Source: Chloroflexi bacterium CFX4
Lineage (GTDB): Bacteria; Chloroflexota; Anaerolineae; Aggregatilineales; UBA2796
Direction of reading: 5' to 3'
Length of the DNA: 64,000 nucleotides
Assembly: GCA_021404685.1 (NCBI GenBank)
Contig: QWHC01000010.1
Coordinates: forward strand, 108,546 to 172,545
The translations under genes were made by a program, and so were the position numbers. This document shows, piece after piece, positions 8,260 to 16,082 of this stretch. Every line of letters starts with the position of its first letter. Position 1 is the stretch's first letter. The notes beneath the pieces are model-generated. The model saw only the letters and a program-made list of their open reading frames with translations, was not told the origin of the DNA and did no database searches.

Positions 8260-9795
8260 ATGCGCTTGTTTCGCCGCCAACTGCTGCTCAGTTACCTGCC
8301 CTTAGCGCTGCTGCCGATCTTGGTGATCGGACTGGTCATTCGCGGCGTGGCAGAAGATCGCCTTACGCTCTTGGTCACGCAAGATTCAGCGCGCCGCGTG
8401 CGCGGCTTGGTGCCGTGTTTCAACGTCTACTACAGCGCTGTCGGCTCGTGGGATGCTTTGGTTGAAGCGCTGAAAGACGGTCAGCCGTTCGTCTATCCCG
8501 CCGCCATTCGCGTGGAAAGCACCGCGCCACAAACACAGCAAAGCGGCGTGCTGTCCCTCGATGAAAACGGCGTGTTATCCTGCTTTCCCGTCACGGTGCG
8601 CCAAATGCGCTTGCGCCCACAGCTTGCCGAACGCCGCCCGATCCTCGACCAAATTCTGAGTGGTACACCAAACAATGTTCTGCCTGCCGCCGCACACCGC
8701 GACGAACTCATCCTGACCGATCCGAACGGCGTCGTGCTGCTGAATGCCGAACCAAGCCTGATCGGGCAGCAGTTAGCGCCCGAAGTGCTGCGCCAAAGCG
8801 CGCCGATTATGGTCAATGGGCAGCCAATTGCACGCTTGGCGCTGGCAACTGGCTTCTTTGATGAGGGGCAGCGCCAACTGCTGAACGCCTTGAACCTTGC
8901 CCTCGTCCTTTCTGGCGGCTTTTCGCTGCTGGCGGCGCTTGGCTTGGGCTGGTGGATGTCTTCCCGACTCTCACAGCCGATCCGCGCTCTGAATGAAGGC
9001 GTGCAGCGCCTTGCACGCGGCGAATGGCGTGCGCCTGTGCCTATCACCACCAAGAACGAACTAGGCGATCTGACACAGGCATTCAACAGCATGGCAGCGG
9101 AGCTGATCCGCCAGCAAACGACCACACGCCAGATGGTGGCGGATATTGCCCATGACCTACGCACACCGCTTAGCACCATGTCGCTAGAGGTGGAGGCGAT
9201 TGAGGCGGGCTTCCAGACGCCAGAGCAGGCAACCGAGAGCCTGCGCGAGGAGATTGCGTGGTTGCAGCGCATGGTGGATGATTTGCGCTTGCTCTCGCTG
9301 ATGGACGCTGACCAAGTCCGTTTACAGGTCGAGCCGGTGCCGTTGGGCGTTTTTCTGAGCCGCCTGCACGATTTTTGGCGCACCAGCGCCGAAGAAGGCG
9401 GGCGCGTTTTGGCGCTGGAAATGGCAAGCGATCTGCCCATCATTCAGGCGGACGCCATGCGCTTACGCCAAATTTTGGGCAACCTGATTGATAATGCACT
9501 GCGGCACACCAAAGCGGGCGATAGCGTGCGGCTTCAGGCGCAGCCTGCCCAAGATGGCGGCGTGCTGATCCGTGTGGCGGATAGCGGTGAGGGCATTCCT
9601 TCAGAGGTGTTGCCACGCATTTTTGACCGCTTCTATAGGGCTGATCGGGCGCGGCTGCACAACGATAGCGGCAGCGGGCTGGGCTTGAGCATTGCCAAGC
9701 GCCTTGTGGAGATGCACGGCGGCACGATCACGGTTAGCAGTCGGCTGGGGCATGGCACGGCGTTCAGCATCTACCTGCCGCAGCGGGCGGGCTAG
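8260..9795 (+). CDS. Sensor histidine kinase with HAMP domain
   Basis: A 511-residue partner of the OmpR-type regulator just upstream. TM1 is at about residues 8-27, the extracytoplasmic sensor about 28-205, TM2 about 207-230, HAMP (LSQPIRALNEGVQRLARG) about 232-285, HisKA with IAHDLRTPLS (phospho-His about 298), and HATPase with N-box GNLIDNAL, DSGEGI and GSGLGLSIAKR. All catalytic elements are present. The sensor region shows no recognisable fold. It probably monitors an envelope signal and controls genes through the adjacent regulator. The stop codon is inside the first arm of an inverted repeat. Confidence 0.92.
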   Translation: MRLFRRQLLLSYLPLALLPILVIGLVIRGVAEDRLTLLVTQDSARRVRGLVPCFNVYYSAVGSWDALVEALKDGQPFVYPAAIRVESTAPQTQQSGVLSLDENGVLSCFPVTVRQMRLRPQLAERRPILDQILSGTPNNVLPAAAHRDELILTDPNGVVLLNAEPSLIGQQLAPEVLRQSAPIMVNGQPIARLALATGFFDEGQRQLLNALNLALVLSGGFSLLAALGLGWWMSSRLSQPIRALNEGVQRLARGEWRAPVPITTKNELGDLTQAFNSMAAELIRQQTTTRQMVADIAHDLRTPLSTMSLEVEAIEAGFQTPEQATESLREEIAWLQRMVDDLRLLSLMDADQVRLQVEPVPLGVFLSRLHDFWRTSAEEGGRVLALEMASDLPIIQADAMRLRQILGNLIDNALRHTKAGDSVRLQAQPAQDGGVLIRVADSGEGIPSEVLPRIFDRFYRADRARLHNDSGSGLGLSIAKRLVEMHGGTITVSSRLGHGTAFSIYLPQRAG

Positions 9796-9856
9796 CGAAG
9801 CACACGCCGCCGCCATCTTCATAAGGCGCGCTTCAGCGTGCGTTGCGCTTCGCTAG
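9792..9856 (+). terminator. Inverted repeat after the kinase gene
   Basis: CTAGCGAAGC (9792-9801, containing the kinase stop) and GCTTCGCTAG (9847-9856) are perfect 10-nt complements separated by 45 nt that can fold further. No T-run follows, so a Rho-independent role is uncertain. The remaining gap to trmD (to 10080) shows no gene. Confidence 0.4.
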
Positions 9857-10032
9857 GCGATGGGTAAGAGCGTTAGGCGCGCCGCCAGCGCCAGAGTCTG
9901 ACTATAAGAGGTGTGCAGCGCGGGCAAAGCCTGAGGGCGAGCGGGGAGAGTGATAGCAGGCAGCTTCACGGCACCCTCACCGATTCAACAGAATGCGCGC
10001 ACATTTTAGCATAGCAGGGCAGTTTTCTGCGC

Positions 10033-10038
10033 TATACT
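10033..10038 (+). promoter_or_regulatory. -10 box before trmD
   Basis: TATACT lies 42 nt upstream of the trmD ATG. There is no good -35 at the usual distance. The only gene it could serve is trmD. Confidence 0.35.
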
Positions 10039-10080
10039 CTCTGCCAATTGCCACCCAGCCAGGAGTTGTCTAGCATCGTC

Positions 10081-10839
10081 ATGCGTTTTGAGATTTTCAC
10101 GTTGTTCCCTGCTATGTTCGAGGGCGTCCTCACAGAGAGCATCCTCAAGCGCGCACAAGCACGCGGCTTGCTGCATGTGGCACTGCACAATATCCGCGAC
10201 TATGCCACCGATAAACATCAGGTGACCGACGAGCCACCTTACGGCGGTGGCGGCGGCATGTTGATGAAGGTCGAGCCGATTGTGCGCGCTGTAGAGTCGG
10301 TGTTGGGCGGTGAAAGCGCACCCGTCATCCTGACCACGCCGCAAGGGCAGCGCTTCGATCAGCGCATGGCAGCGGACTTTGCCACCTATCCGCGCCTTGC
10401 CATTCTGTGTGGGCGCTATGAAGGCGTGGATGAGCGCGTGCGCCGCCTTGTAGTGACGCATGAGGTGAGCCTTGGCGACTATGTGCTGACCGGCGGCGAA
10501 TTGGCGGCGATGGTCATGCTGGATGCCATTGCGCGCCACCTTCCGAATGTCTTGGGCAACGCCGACTCCGCGCCGAACGATTCGCACAGCAGCGGCTTGC
10601 TGGAAGGCGCACATTACACACGCCCACCTGAATTTCGTGGGTTGCGGGTGCCTGCCGTGCTGCTGGAAGGCGATCATGGGGCGGTAGCACGCTGGCGGCG
10701 GCAGAGCGCATTGCGGCGCACATGGCTGCGCCGTCCCGATCTGCTGTTGAATGCAGCGCTGAGTGAGGCGGAACGCTACGCGCTGGGGCAGTTGGCAGCG
10801 GACTGGTCTCGCGGCGAACGGGCAGAGGACGCCGATTAG
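10081..10839 (+). CDS. trmD: tRNA (guanine-N1)-methyltransferase
   Basis: This 252-residue protein makes m1G37 in tRNAs, which prevents +1 frameshifting. It has the SPOUT trefoil-knot signatures of Trm[14 protein letters not shown] at the N-terminus, [25 protein letters not shown] in the SAM knot and [12 protein letters not shown] in the flexible linker, then the basic C-terminal tRNA-binding helix. The ATG at 10081 is chosen because homologues begin with [15 protein letters not shown] at 10062 is somewhat far away. It is not next to rplS or rimM, its usual operon partners, and converges on rpsA. Confidence 0.96.
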   Translation: MRFEIFTLFPAMFEGVLTESILKRAQARGLLHVALHNIRDYATDKHQVTDEPPYGGGGGMLMKVEPIVRAVESVLGGESAPVILTTPQGQRFDQRMAADFATYPRLAILCGRYEGVDERVRRLVVTHEVSLGDYVLTGGELAAMVMLDAIARHLPNVLGNADSAPNDSHSSGLLEGAHYTRPPEFRGLRVPAVLLEGDHGAVARWRRQSALRRTWLRRPDLLLNAALSEAERYALGQLAADWSRGERAEDAD

Positions 10840-10873
10840 CGCAGTGAACAGCCTGCCGTCCTTGCTGTAAACG

Positions 10874-10903
10874 CCACAGGGACAGCGCTTGCCGTCCCTG
10901 TGG
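10874..10903. terminator. Shared hairpin between trmD and rpsA
   Basis: CCACAGGGAC (10874-10883) pairs perfectly with GTCCCTGTGG (10894-10903) around a 10-nt loop. It sits between two convergent genes and probably ends transcripts from both sides; there is no strong T-run on either strand. Confidence 0.6.
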
Positions 10904-10942
10904 GTGACTCCTAGTTATTGCGCGGAGAAATGCGCCACGCGC

Positions 10943-12439
10943 CTAGTAGTCTTCCTCTTCGTCAAACTCACCCTTGCCGCCTTTTTTGCCGCCCTTCTTG
11001 CCGCCCTTCTTGCGTTCAGCGCGGCGGCGCTCATCTTCCTTCAGGGAAGCAGCCTCAAAGTCGGCGAAATCTGGCTCCATAGCGCGGCGGTAGTCCGACT
11101 CGGCATAATCAGGTGAGGTAACCTTCTTCAGGCTCAGCCCAAGCCGACGCTGCTCAGGGTCAATCTTGACCACGCGCAAAGTCAGCACGTCGCCCTCTTG
11201 CACCACATCTTTCGGATGGCTGACGCGGTGCGGTGCTAACTCGCTAATGTGGATAAGCCCTTCAATCTCTGGGTTTTCCACAAGGCGGGCAAAGGCGCCA
11301 AACTTGGTCAGCTTGGTGATGGTGCCTTGTACAAGCTGCCCGATGGCGTAGGTGCGCGCAATTGCCATCCAGGGGTCTTCCTCGCAGCGCTTGATGCTCA
11401 AGCCGATGCGCTTGCGCTCACGGTCAATGCTGATGACTTCGACCTGCACCTCTTGCCCAACGCGCAGAATGTCTTTCGGGTGCGTGATGTGCTTCCAGGA
11501 GAGTTCGGTCAGGTGAACCAGACCGTCTGCGCCGCCCACATCCACAAAAGCACCGAAATCTGCCACGCTTTTGACGCGCCCTTCGCGGCGATCACCGACT
11601 TGCAGTTCGTCCAGCAGGCGCTCTTTGCGGTGTTCGCGCAGGGCGGGCGTGGCGTCGCGCTCCGAGAGGATCAGACGGTTGCGGGCGCGGTCAACTTCCA
11701 GCACCTTCACCGAAATATCTTCACCGCGCATGGAGTCCCACTTTTCCTGTGGGTCTGCGCCCTGTGCGCGGGTACGGCGGTCACGGCTGACTTGGGATTC
11801 CGGCACAAAGCCGCGCACGCGCCCTAAGCGCACAATCAAGCCGCCTTTGTTGTAGCCATCCACCTTGCCGTTAAAGACCTCGCCGCTTTGGCGCAGTTCT
11901 TCGGCTTTGCGCCAATCCTGTTCCTCCGCTGCCCGCGAAAGAGAGAGGATGACTTTTCCATCACGCTCCGGGTTCAGCACATAGACGCTGACGCGCTCGC
12001 CCGCCTTCAGGCGATCCAGCGTCTCTTTGTCCATGCGCTCCAGCTCTTTACCCGCAATGACGCCTTCGGTCTTCATGCCGAGATCAATCAAGATTTCGGT
12101 AGGCGAGGTCTCGACCACCACACCTTCCACAATTTCGCCCTTCCGCAGTTTTGGCTCGGCGTGGGAATCGAGCATTTCGGCGGTCATGACGCTGCTTTCG
12201 GTGGCGGGCGCACCATCCACAGCAGCCGCTAATTCTGCCGCACCTTCGGCGGCGGTATGGGCAACGGCTTCGGGCAGTGCCGCGCTTTCGGGTTGAATAT
12301 CACGCTGCGAATCACGCTCCGCAGGCGCGTGCGACGCTGCATCCGACGCAGCCTCGCCATTGGGCGCAGCGATGTGCAGCTCAGCCTCGATTGGCTCGAT
12401 TGGCTCGCTCTCGCTGGCAACAGGCATGTTGGACTCCAT
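10943..12439 (-). CDS. rpsA: 30S ribosomal protein S1-like (four S1 domains)
   Basis: A 498-residue RNA-binding protein with an acidic, low-complexity N-terminus (1-95) and four OB-fold S1 repeats at about 97-165, 180-250, 268-340 and 355-428. Repeats 3 and 4 carry the typical FGAFV/FGAFA plus GL(V/I)H(L/I)(T/S)EL signature and are closest to true RNA-binding S1 motifs. The C-terminal tail is built of KKGG repeats followed by EFDEEEDY, so it is basic then acidic. Four-domain forms are usual outside Proteobacteria, which have six. It helps mRNA docking on the 30S subunit. It is transcribed from its own strong promoter at 12481-12510. Confidence 0.92.
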   Translation of the reverse strand: MESNMPVASESEPIEPIEAELHIAAPNGEAASDAASHAPAERDSQRDIQPESAALPEAVAHTAAEGAAELAAAVDGAPATESSVMTAEMLDSHAEPKLRKGEIVEGVVVETSPTEILIDLGMKTEGVIAGKELERMDKETLDRLKAGERVSVYVLNPERDGKVILSLSRAAEEQDWRKAEELRQSGEVFNGKVDGYNKGGLIVRLGRVRGFVPESQVSRDRRTRAQGADPQEKWDSMRGEDISVKVLEVDRARNRLILSERDATPALREHRKERLLDELQVGDRREGRVKSVADFGAFVDVGGADGLVHLTELSWKHITHPKDILRVGQEVQVEVISIDRERKRIGLSIKRCEEDPWMAIARTYAIGQLVQGTITKLTKFGAFARLVENPEIEGLIHISELAPHRVSHPKDVVQEGDVLTLRVVKIDPEQRRLGLSLKKVTSPDYAESDYRRAMEPDFADFEAASLKEDERRRAERKKGGKKGGKKGGKGEFDEEEDY

Positions 12440-12480
12440 TTGGCAAACGTTCTCCGTGCAACAGGGGTACTTGGTACTTC

Positions 12481-12510
12481 ATTGTAGCACGCCGTATTAT
12501 GGCGCGTCAA
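12481..12510 (-). promoter_or_regulatory. rpsA promoter
   Basis: Read on the minus strand: TTGACG (12510-12505), 18 nt, TACAAT (12486-12481), then about 40 nt of leader to the rpsA ATG with GGAGAA as ribosome site. This is one of the best sigma-70-type matches in the window. Confidence 0.75.
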
Positions 12511-12672
12511 ACCTGAATTAGCAACGCATCTGGAAAAAAGGGGCGGTGTGTGTTGTGGTGAAAGTCTGCTGTGCAGCGGCGCAGCCAGCCCCTAGCCCTT
12601 CACACACCTTTGGCAACACCAGTCCCCTGATCTGCCAATCTGCCACGCTCGCTTTTGTGCGCCTTGCAATGC

Positions 12673-12701
12673 TTGCCGAATGCTGTTAAACTACCCATAA
12701 T
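12673..12701 (+). promoter_or_regulatory. Promoter of the thiamine operon
   Basis: TTGCCG (12673-12678; TT at 12673-12674), a 17-nt spacer and CATAAT (12696-12701) lie just before the TPP riboswitch, so transcription would start at its 5' edge. The 160 nt between this and the rpsA promoter hold nothing I can identify. Confidence 0.6.
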
Positions 12702-12705
12702 GAAC

Positions 12706-12800
12706 AGCAGGGGAGCTTAGGGTAGCTAGGCTGAGAGGGCGCTCGCACACAGCGCCGACCCTTCAAACCTGATACGGGTAATACCGTCGTAGGGAGAGGC
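12706..12800 (+). promoter_or_regulatory. TPP riboswitch (THI element)
   Basis: The aptamer shows the conserved parts in order: GGGG at 12710-12713, GGCTGAGA around 12729-12736, a variable stem (GGCGCT...AGCGCC), ACCC then AAACCTGATACGGGTAAT (about 12758-12782), ACCGTCGTAGGGA up to 12795. These are the THI-box hallmarks of thiamine pyrophosphate binding. The first two downstream genes are thiamine-related (thiN and a thiamine-binding protein). An attenuator hairpin follows at 12833, so TPP excess should stop transcription. Confidence 0.95.
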
Positions 12801-12832
12801 TGGTTGAGCGCACCACAGCGCATCAAAATCCA

Positions 12833-12864
12833 CCACTTTCCCTATGCACAGAAAGTGGTTTTTT
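12833..12864 (+). terminator. Riboswitch-controlled intrinsic terminator
   Basis: CCACTTTC (12833-12840) pairs with GAAAGTGG (12851-12858) and is followed by six T (12859-12864). The thiN ATG begins at 12866, one base after the T-run, so the only purine-rich sequence able to act as ribosome site (GAAAGTGG) lies in the 3' arm of the stem. Folding would therefore block both elongation and translation start. Confidence 0.9.
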
Positions 12865-12865
12865 C

Positions 12866-13525
12866 ATGCCCAATGCCTTCCTTTTCCTGAATGGTGACCT
12901 GCACGATGGCAGTGCTGTGCGCGCCGCGCTGAGCCACGCCACCATGCCCAACGCCCTGATCATCGCGGCGGATGGCGGCTTACGGCACGTCTATGCGCTT
13001 GGCTTGCGCCCTGATTTGGTGGTTGGCGATATGGATTCGGCTGACCCTGAACAGTTGGCGCGTGCCAAGGCTGAAGGCTCGCATCTCCTCACCTATCCCG
13101 TTCACAAAGACGAGACCGACCTCGAGCTGGCAGTCCTGGTTGCCTTGCAGCACGGCTGCGATCAGCTCTGGTTGTTGGCTGCGCTTGGCGGTCGCCTTGA
13201 TCAGACGCTGAGCAACGTCCAGTTGCTTGCCCTGCCGCAGCTTGAAGGCATCCGCGCTGTCTTGGTCAGTGGCGCGCAGACCTGCTGGCTTGCCAAGCCG
13301 CCGCGCACCGAAATCCACGGGCAAATGGGCGATACGCTCTCGCTGCTGCCACTCAGCGCCGCAGCACGCGGCATTCACACCGAAGGCTTGCATTATCCGC
13401 TGCGCGGCGAAACCCTGCACTTTGGCACCACACGCGGCATTAGCAACGTGCTAAGTGCGCCACAGGCACAGGTCCGCTTTGAGGAAGGCTTACTGCTGGT
13501 CATTCATACACATGGTAAAGCATAG
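12866..13525 (+). CDS. thiN: Thiamine diphosphokinase
   Basis: A 219-residue cytoplasmic enzyme that transfers pyrophosphate from ATP to thiamine, giving TPP. It has the family signatures AADGGLRHVYALG and PDLVVGDMDS (residues about 33-54), KDETDLELA (about 83-91) and LGGRLDQTLSNV (about 111-122), then the beta-sandwich C-terminal domain. The ATG directly follows the terminator T-run of the riboswitch. As first gene in the operon it makes the riboswitch ligand from salvaged thiamine, so the circuit is a closed feedback loop. Length and motifs are standard. Confidence 0.95.
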   Translation: MPNAFLFLNGDLHDGSAVRAALSHATMPNALIIAADGGLRHVYALGLRPDLVVGDMDSADPEQLARAKAEGSHLLTYPVHKDETDLELAVLVALQHGCDQLWLLAALGGRLDQTLSNVQLLALPQLEGIRAVLVSGAQTCWLAKPPRTEIHGQMGDTLSLLPLSAAARGIHTEGLHYPLRGETLHFGTTRGISNVLSAPQAQVRFEEGLLLVIHTHGKA

Positions 13526-13538
13526 AAAGGTGCTGCTT

Positions 13539-13829
13539 ATGGATGCAACCCGAACCGTCACCCTCAGCGTGCAGGTGTTGCCGCTGTGCGATGATCCGTA
13601 TCCTGTTGTTGATCGGGCGATTGCCGCCATTCAGGCAAGCGGCGTGCGCTATCAGGTCTGCCCGATGGAGACCGTGCTAGAAGGTACGCTGGATGCCTGC
13701 CTTGCCGCCGCCCGCGCCGCCCATGAGGCGTGCTTTGTGGAGGGGGTGCGCCGCGCTGTGACCTACATCAAGATCAGCGATGGCGTGGCAGGCTCGACCA
13801 TTGACGAGAAGATGCTGAAATATCGCTAG
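13539..13829 (+). CDS. Thiamine-binding protein of the YkoF/MTH1187 type
   Basis: A 96-residue protein with a ferredoxin-like fold pattern: VTLSVQVLPL strand, PVVDRAIAAIQASG helix, YQVCPMETVLEG strand, a helix starting ACLAAARAAHEA, and RAVTYIKISD strand. This is the MTH1187/YkoF family, which binds thiamine or its pyrimidine part and occurs in TPP-riboswitch operons. Start 13539 follows GAAAGG at 8 nt; a longer in-frame reading from 13455 lies wholly in the thiN gene. The stop abuts the permease start with no gap. It may buffer or deliver hydroxymethylpyrimidine or thiamine in the cytoplasm. Confidence 0.8.
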   Translation: MDATRTVTLSVQVLPLCDDPYPVVDRAIAAIQASGVRYQVCPMETVLEGTLDACLAAARAAHEACFVEGVRRAVTYIKISDGVAGSTIDEKMLKYR

Positions 13830-14618
13830 ATGGTGCGCCTCTTGCGCCGCAGCGCGCCCTCACTCAGCCTGTTGATCGCCAGCTTTGCCGTGTGGGAAGG
13901 CTTGGCAAGCGCAGATAGCGCCACATTGCGCCTGATTCCGCCGCCAAGCGCTGTCTTCGCGGCGATGGCTGCCAGCGCGGATCGCCTGCTGCGCCTGCAC
14001 ATTCCAACCACACTCTACGAGGCGTTGGTTGGCACGGCAATCGCCCTGATCATCGGTGTGAGTGCGGCTGCCCTGCTGGACTTTTTGCCCATGCTGCGCC
14101 GCGCCGCCTACCCACTGTTGGTCATCTCGCAGACCATTCCGTTGGTTGCCATTGCGCCGCTGCTGATCCTGATCTTCGGCTTTGGCGTCGAGTCCAAGCT
14201 TGTGATTGTGGCGCTCTTTGGCTTTTTCCCGATCACAGTGGCAACGCTGGACGGGCTGACTGCCACCGATGCTGAGCTGGTGGCGCTGTTGCGGGCGATG
14301 GGCGCTAACCGTCTGCAAATCTGGCGGAAAGTGCGCTTGCCTTCGGCGCTGCCTTCGCTGTTCAGTGGCTTGCGGATCGCGGCGACCTATGCCATCGGCG
14401 GCGCCATGATCGGTGAGTTCGTCACGGCGCAGTACGGGCTAGGGCAGTACTTGCGGCAGGCGTTCAATCAATCGCGCTTGGATCAGGGCTTTGCCGCTGT
14501 GGTGATCGCCTCTGCGCTGAGCGTGGCATTGGTGGCGTCTGTCGCGCTGGCAGAGCGCCTGTTGTTACGTTGGTACTTCACGCCCGAACGCGAGTCGGGC
14601 TGGCAACTTGAGCGTTAG
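13830..14618 (+). CDS. ABC transporter permease (ThiX-like)
   Basis: A 262-residue inner-membrane subunit of the nitrate/sulfonate/thiamine-precursor importer family. About six TM helices are seen, for example residues 10-28, 64-88, 96-125 and 230-252. The cytoplasmic EAA coupling loop reads LLRAMGANRLQIWRKVRLP (about 150-168), which docks on an ATPase subunit. It lies between the thiamine-binding protein and an NMT1-type binding protein, the usual set-up of the ThiXYZ system for formyl-aminopyrimidine/HMP uptake. No ATPase gene is present here, so one must be supplied from elsewhere. Confidence 0.88.
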   Translation: MVRLLRRSAPSLSLLIASFAVWEGLASADSATLRLIPPPSAVFAAMAASADRLLRLHIPTTLYEALVGTAIALIIGVSAAALLDFLPMLRRAAYPLLVISQTIPLVAIAPLLILIFGFGVESKLVIVALFGFFPITVATLDGLTATDAELVALLRAMGANRLQIWRKVRLPSALPSLFSGLRIAATYAIGGAMIGEFVTAQYGLGQYLRQAFNQSRLDQGFAAVVIASALSVALVASVALAERLLLRWYFTPERESGWQLER

Positions 14619-14640
14619 CTTAAAGAAAGGAAAACGATCC

Positions 14641-16032
14641 ATGAAACGGCTTATGTTCTTGGCAGTGCTTGCCTGCCTTGCAGGCATCATCTTCGCGGCG
14701 GAAGCACCGAACGCACACGCTTGCACGCAGCCTGTTGGCGGGCATCCTAGCTATGGTATTGGCTATCGTGCCCAGCAGAGCAGCCTTGTGCTGGAAGGCG
14801 TGGTCACCGCCATTGAAGGACAAGGCAGCTTTAACGAGATTGCCATCATCGAGGTGGTGCAGTATCTAAAAGGGGAAGGCAGCCCAACGGTCAAAATAGG
14901 CGGCTTTGGCTCCTCTGCGATATGCCTCGCGTCGGTCAGCGTTGGCGAGCGCGCCATCTTTTTCGCCGAACCAACTGCCAGCGATGTGCTGCGCGCACGG
15001 CATTTCGGCTTTGCGGATGCCAAAACAGCCGCCACACCTGATTCCATCGCAGCCATCCGCCTTGCCCTGCAAGCTGGCAATCCGCTCGGCAATGCGACCG
15101 AGTTTGCGCGCACCCAAACGCCAACCGCCGTCACCATCATGCTAGACTGGACGCCGAACACCAACCACATCGGCTTATATGTGGCACAGGCAAAAGGCTA
15201 CTATACGGCGGCAAACCTGAACGTCACCATCCAGCCTGCTGGCGATATTGCCGTGGATCAGGTGGTGGCAAGCGGCGCGGCACAGTTCGGCATCAGCTAT
15301 CAGGAAGGCATGACCTACAGCCGTGCCGCCGGGCTGCCCGTCGTCTCGGTGGCAGCCATCATCCAACATAACACCTCAGGCTTTGCCTCGCTCAGCGCTA
15401 AGCAGCCGCTTAAAACGCCCGCCGATCTGGTCGGTCTGCGCTATGGCAGCTTCGGCAGCGCCATTGAGCGCCCGATCCTTGAGGCACTCATCGCTTGCAG
15501 CGGCGCTGCTGGCAGCGTTGAGATGCTGGATGTTGGCTTTGTCGAGCCGTTCCCGCTCATGGAGCGCGATCAGATAGATGTGGTCTGGGTATTCTACGCA
15601 TGGGACGGCATTCGCGCACAGCAGCAAGGCTTAGCGCTTGACCTGCTGATGCTAAAAGACTATGCCGACTGCGTGCCAGACTACTACACGCCGATCCTGA
15701 TCACTAGCGCGCAGATGATCGCCGAACAGCCTGAGGTGGTGCGTGCCTTTGTGCAGGCGACCGCACGCGGCTACGCCGATGCGATCCGAAATCCGACTGA
15801 GGCAGCCTACCTGTTGCACTTGGCTGAGCCTGACCTTGACGCGAACCTCGTGCGTGCCAGCGCCATCTGGCTGGCAGAGCAATTTCAGGCGGAAGCACCA
15901 CAGTGGGGCATCCAACGCGCCGACGTGTGGGAAGCCTTCACGGCGTTCATGGTGCGTGTCGGCGCGCTTGAAGCACCGATCAGCCTTGAAGGCGCCTTCA
16001 CCAACGACTTTTTGCCCGGCAGCGCCCAATAG
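14641..16032 (+). CDS. NMT1/THI5-type substrate-binding protein with extra N-terminal domain
   Basis: A 463-residue exported protein; the ATG at 14641 follows AAAGAAAGGAAAA and opens a signal peptide (cleavage near AHA, residue 27). Two parts follow. Residues about 28-150 form a Cys-first, beta-rich domain (LEGVVTAIEG, EVVQYLKG, VGERAIFFA) that resembles the NTR/TIMP-like OB fold of bacterial secreted proteins. Residues about 160-460 are the NMT1 domain with LDWTPNTNHIGLYVA and GYY, the pyrimidine-precursor-binding signature of ThiY/THI5. It should capture a thiamine pyrimidine precursor for the permease encoded upstream. The added domain is unusual for this family and its role is unknown. 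Confidence 0.85.
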   Translation: MKRLMFLAVLACLAGIIFAAEAPNAHACTQPVGGHPSYGIGYRAQQSSLVLEGVVTAIEGQGSFNEIAIIEVVQYLKGEGSPTVKIGGFGSSAICLASVSVGERAIFFAEPTASDVLRARHFGFADAKTAATPDSIAAIRLALQAGNPLGNATEFARTQTPTAVTIMLDWTPNTNHIGLYVAQAKGYYTAANLNVTIQPAGDIAVDQVVASGAAQFGISYQEGMTYSRAAGLPVVSVAAIIQHNTSGFASLSAKQPLKTPADLVGLRYGSFGSAIERPILEALIACSGAAGSVEMLDVGFVEPFPLMERDQIDVVWVFYAWDGIRAQQQGLALDLLMLKDYADCVPDYYTPILITSAQMIAEQPEVVRAFVQATARGYADAIRNPTEAAYLLHLAEPDLDANLVRASAIWLAEQFQAEAPQWGIQRADVWEAFTAFMVRVGALEAPISLEGAFTNDFLPGSAQ

Positions 16033-16045
16033 CCACGTCCGCCAT

Positions 16046-16082
16046 GCAGCAGGGCGGCTCAGGTATAGCCCTGCTGCTTTTT
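16046..16082 (+). terminator. Terminator of the thiamine operon
   Basis: GCAGCAGGGC (16046-16055) and GCCCTGCTGC (16068-16077) form a perfect 10-bp stem followed by TTTTT (16078-16082). It overlaps the last codons and stop of the convergent EssC-like gene (stop 16059-16061). Confidence 0.9.
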
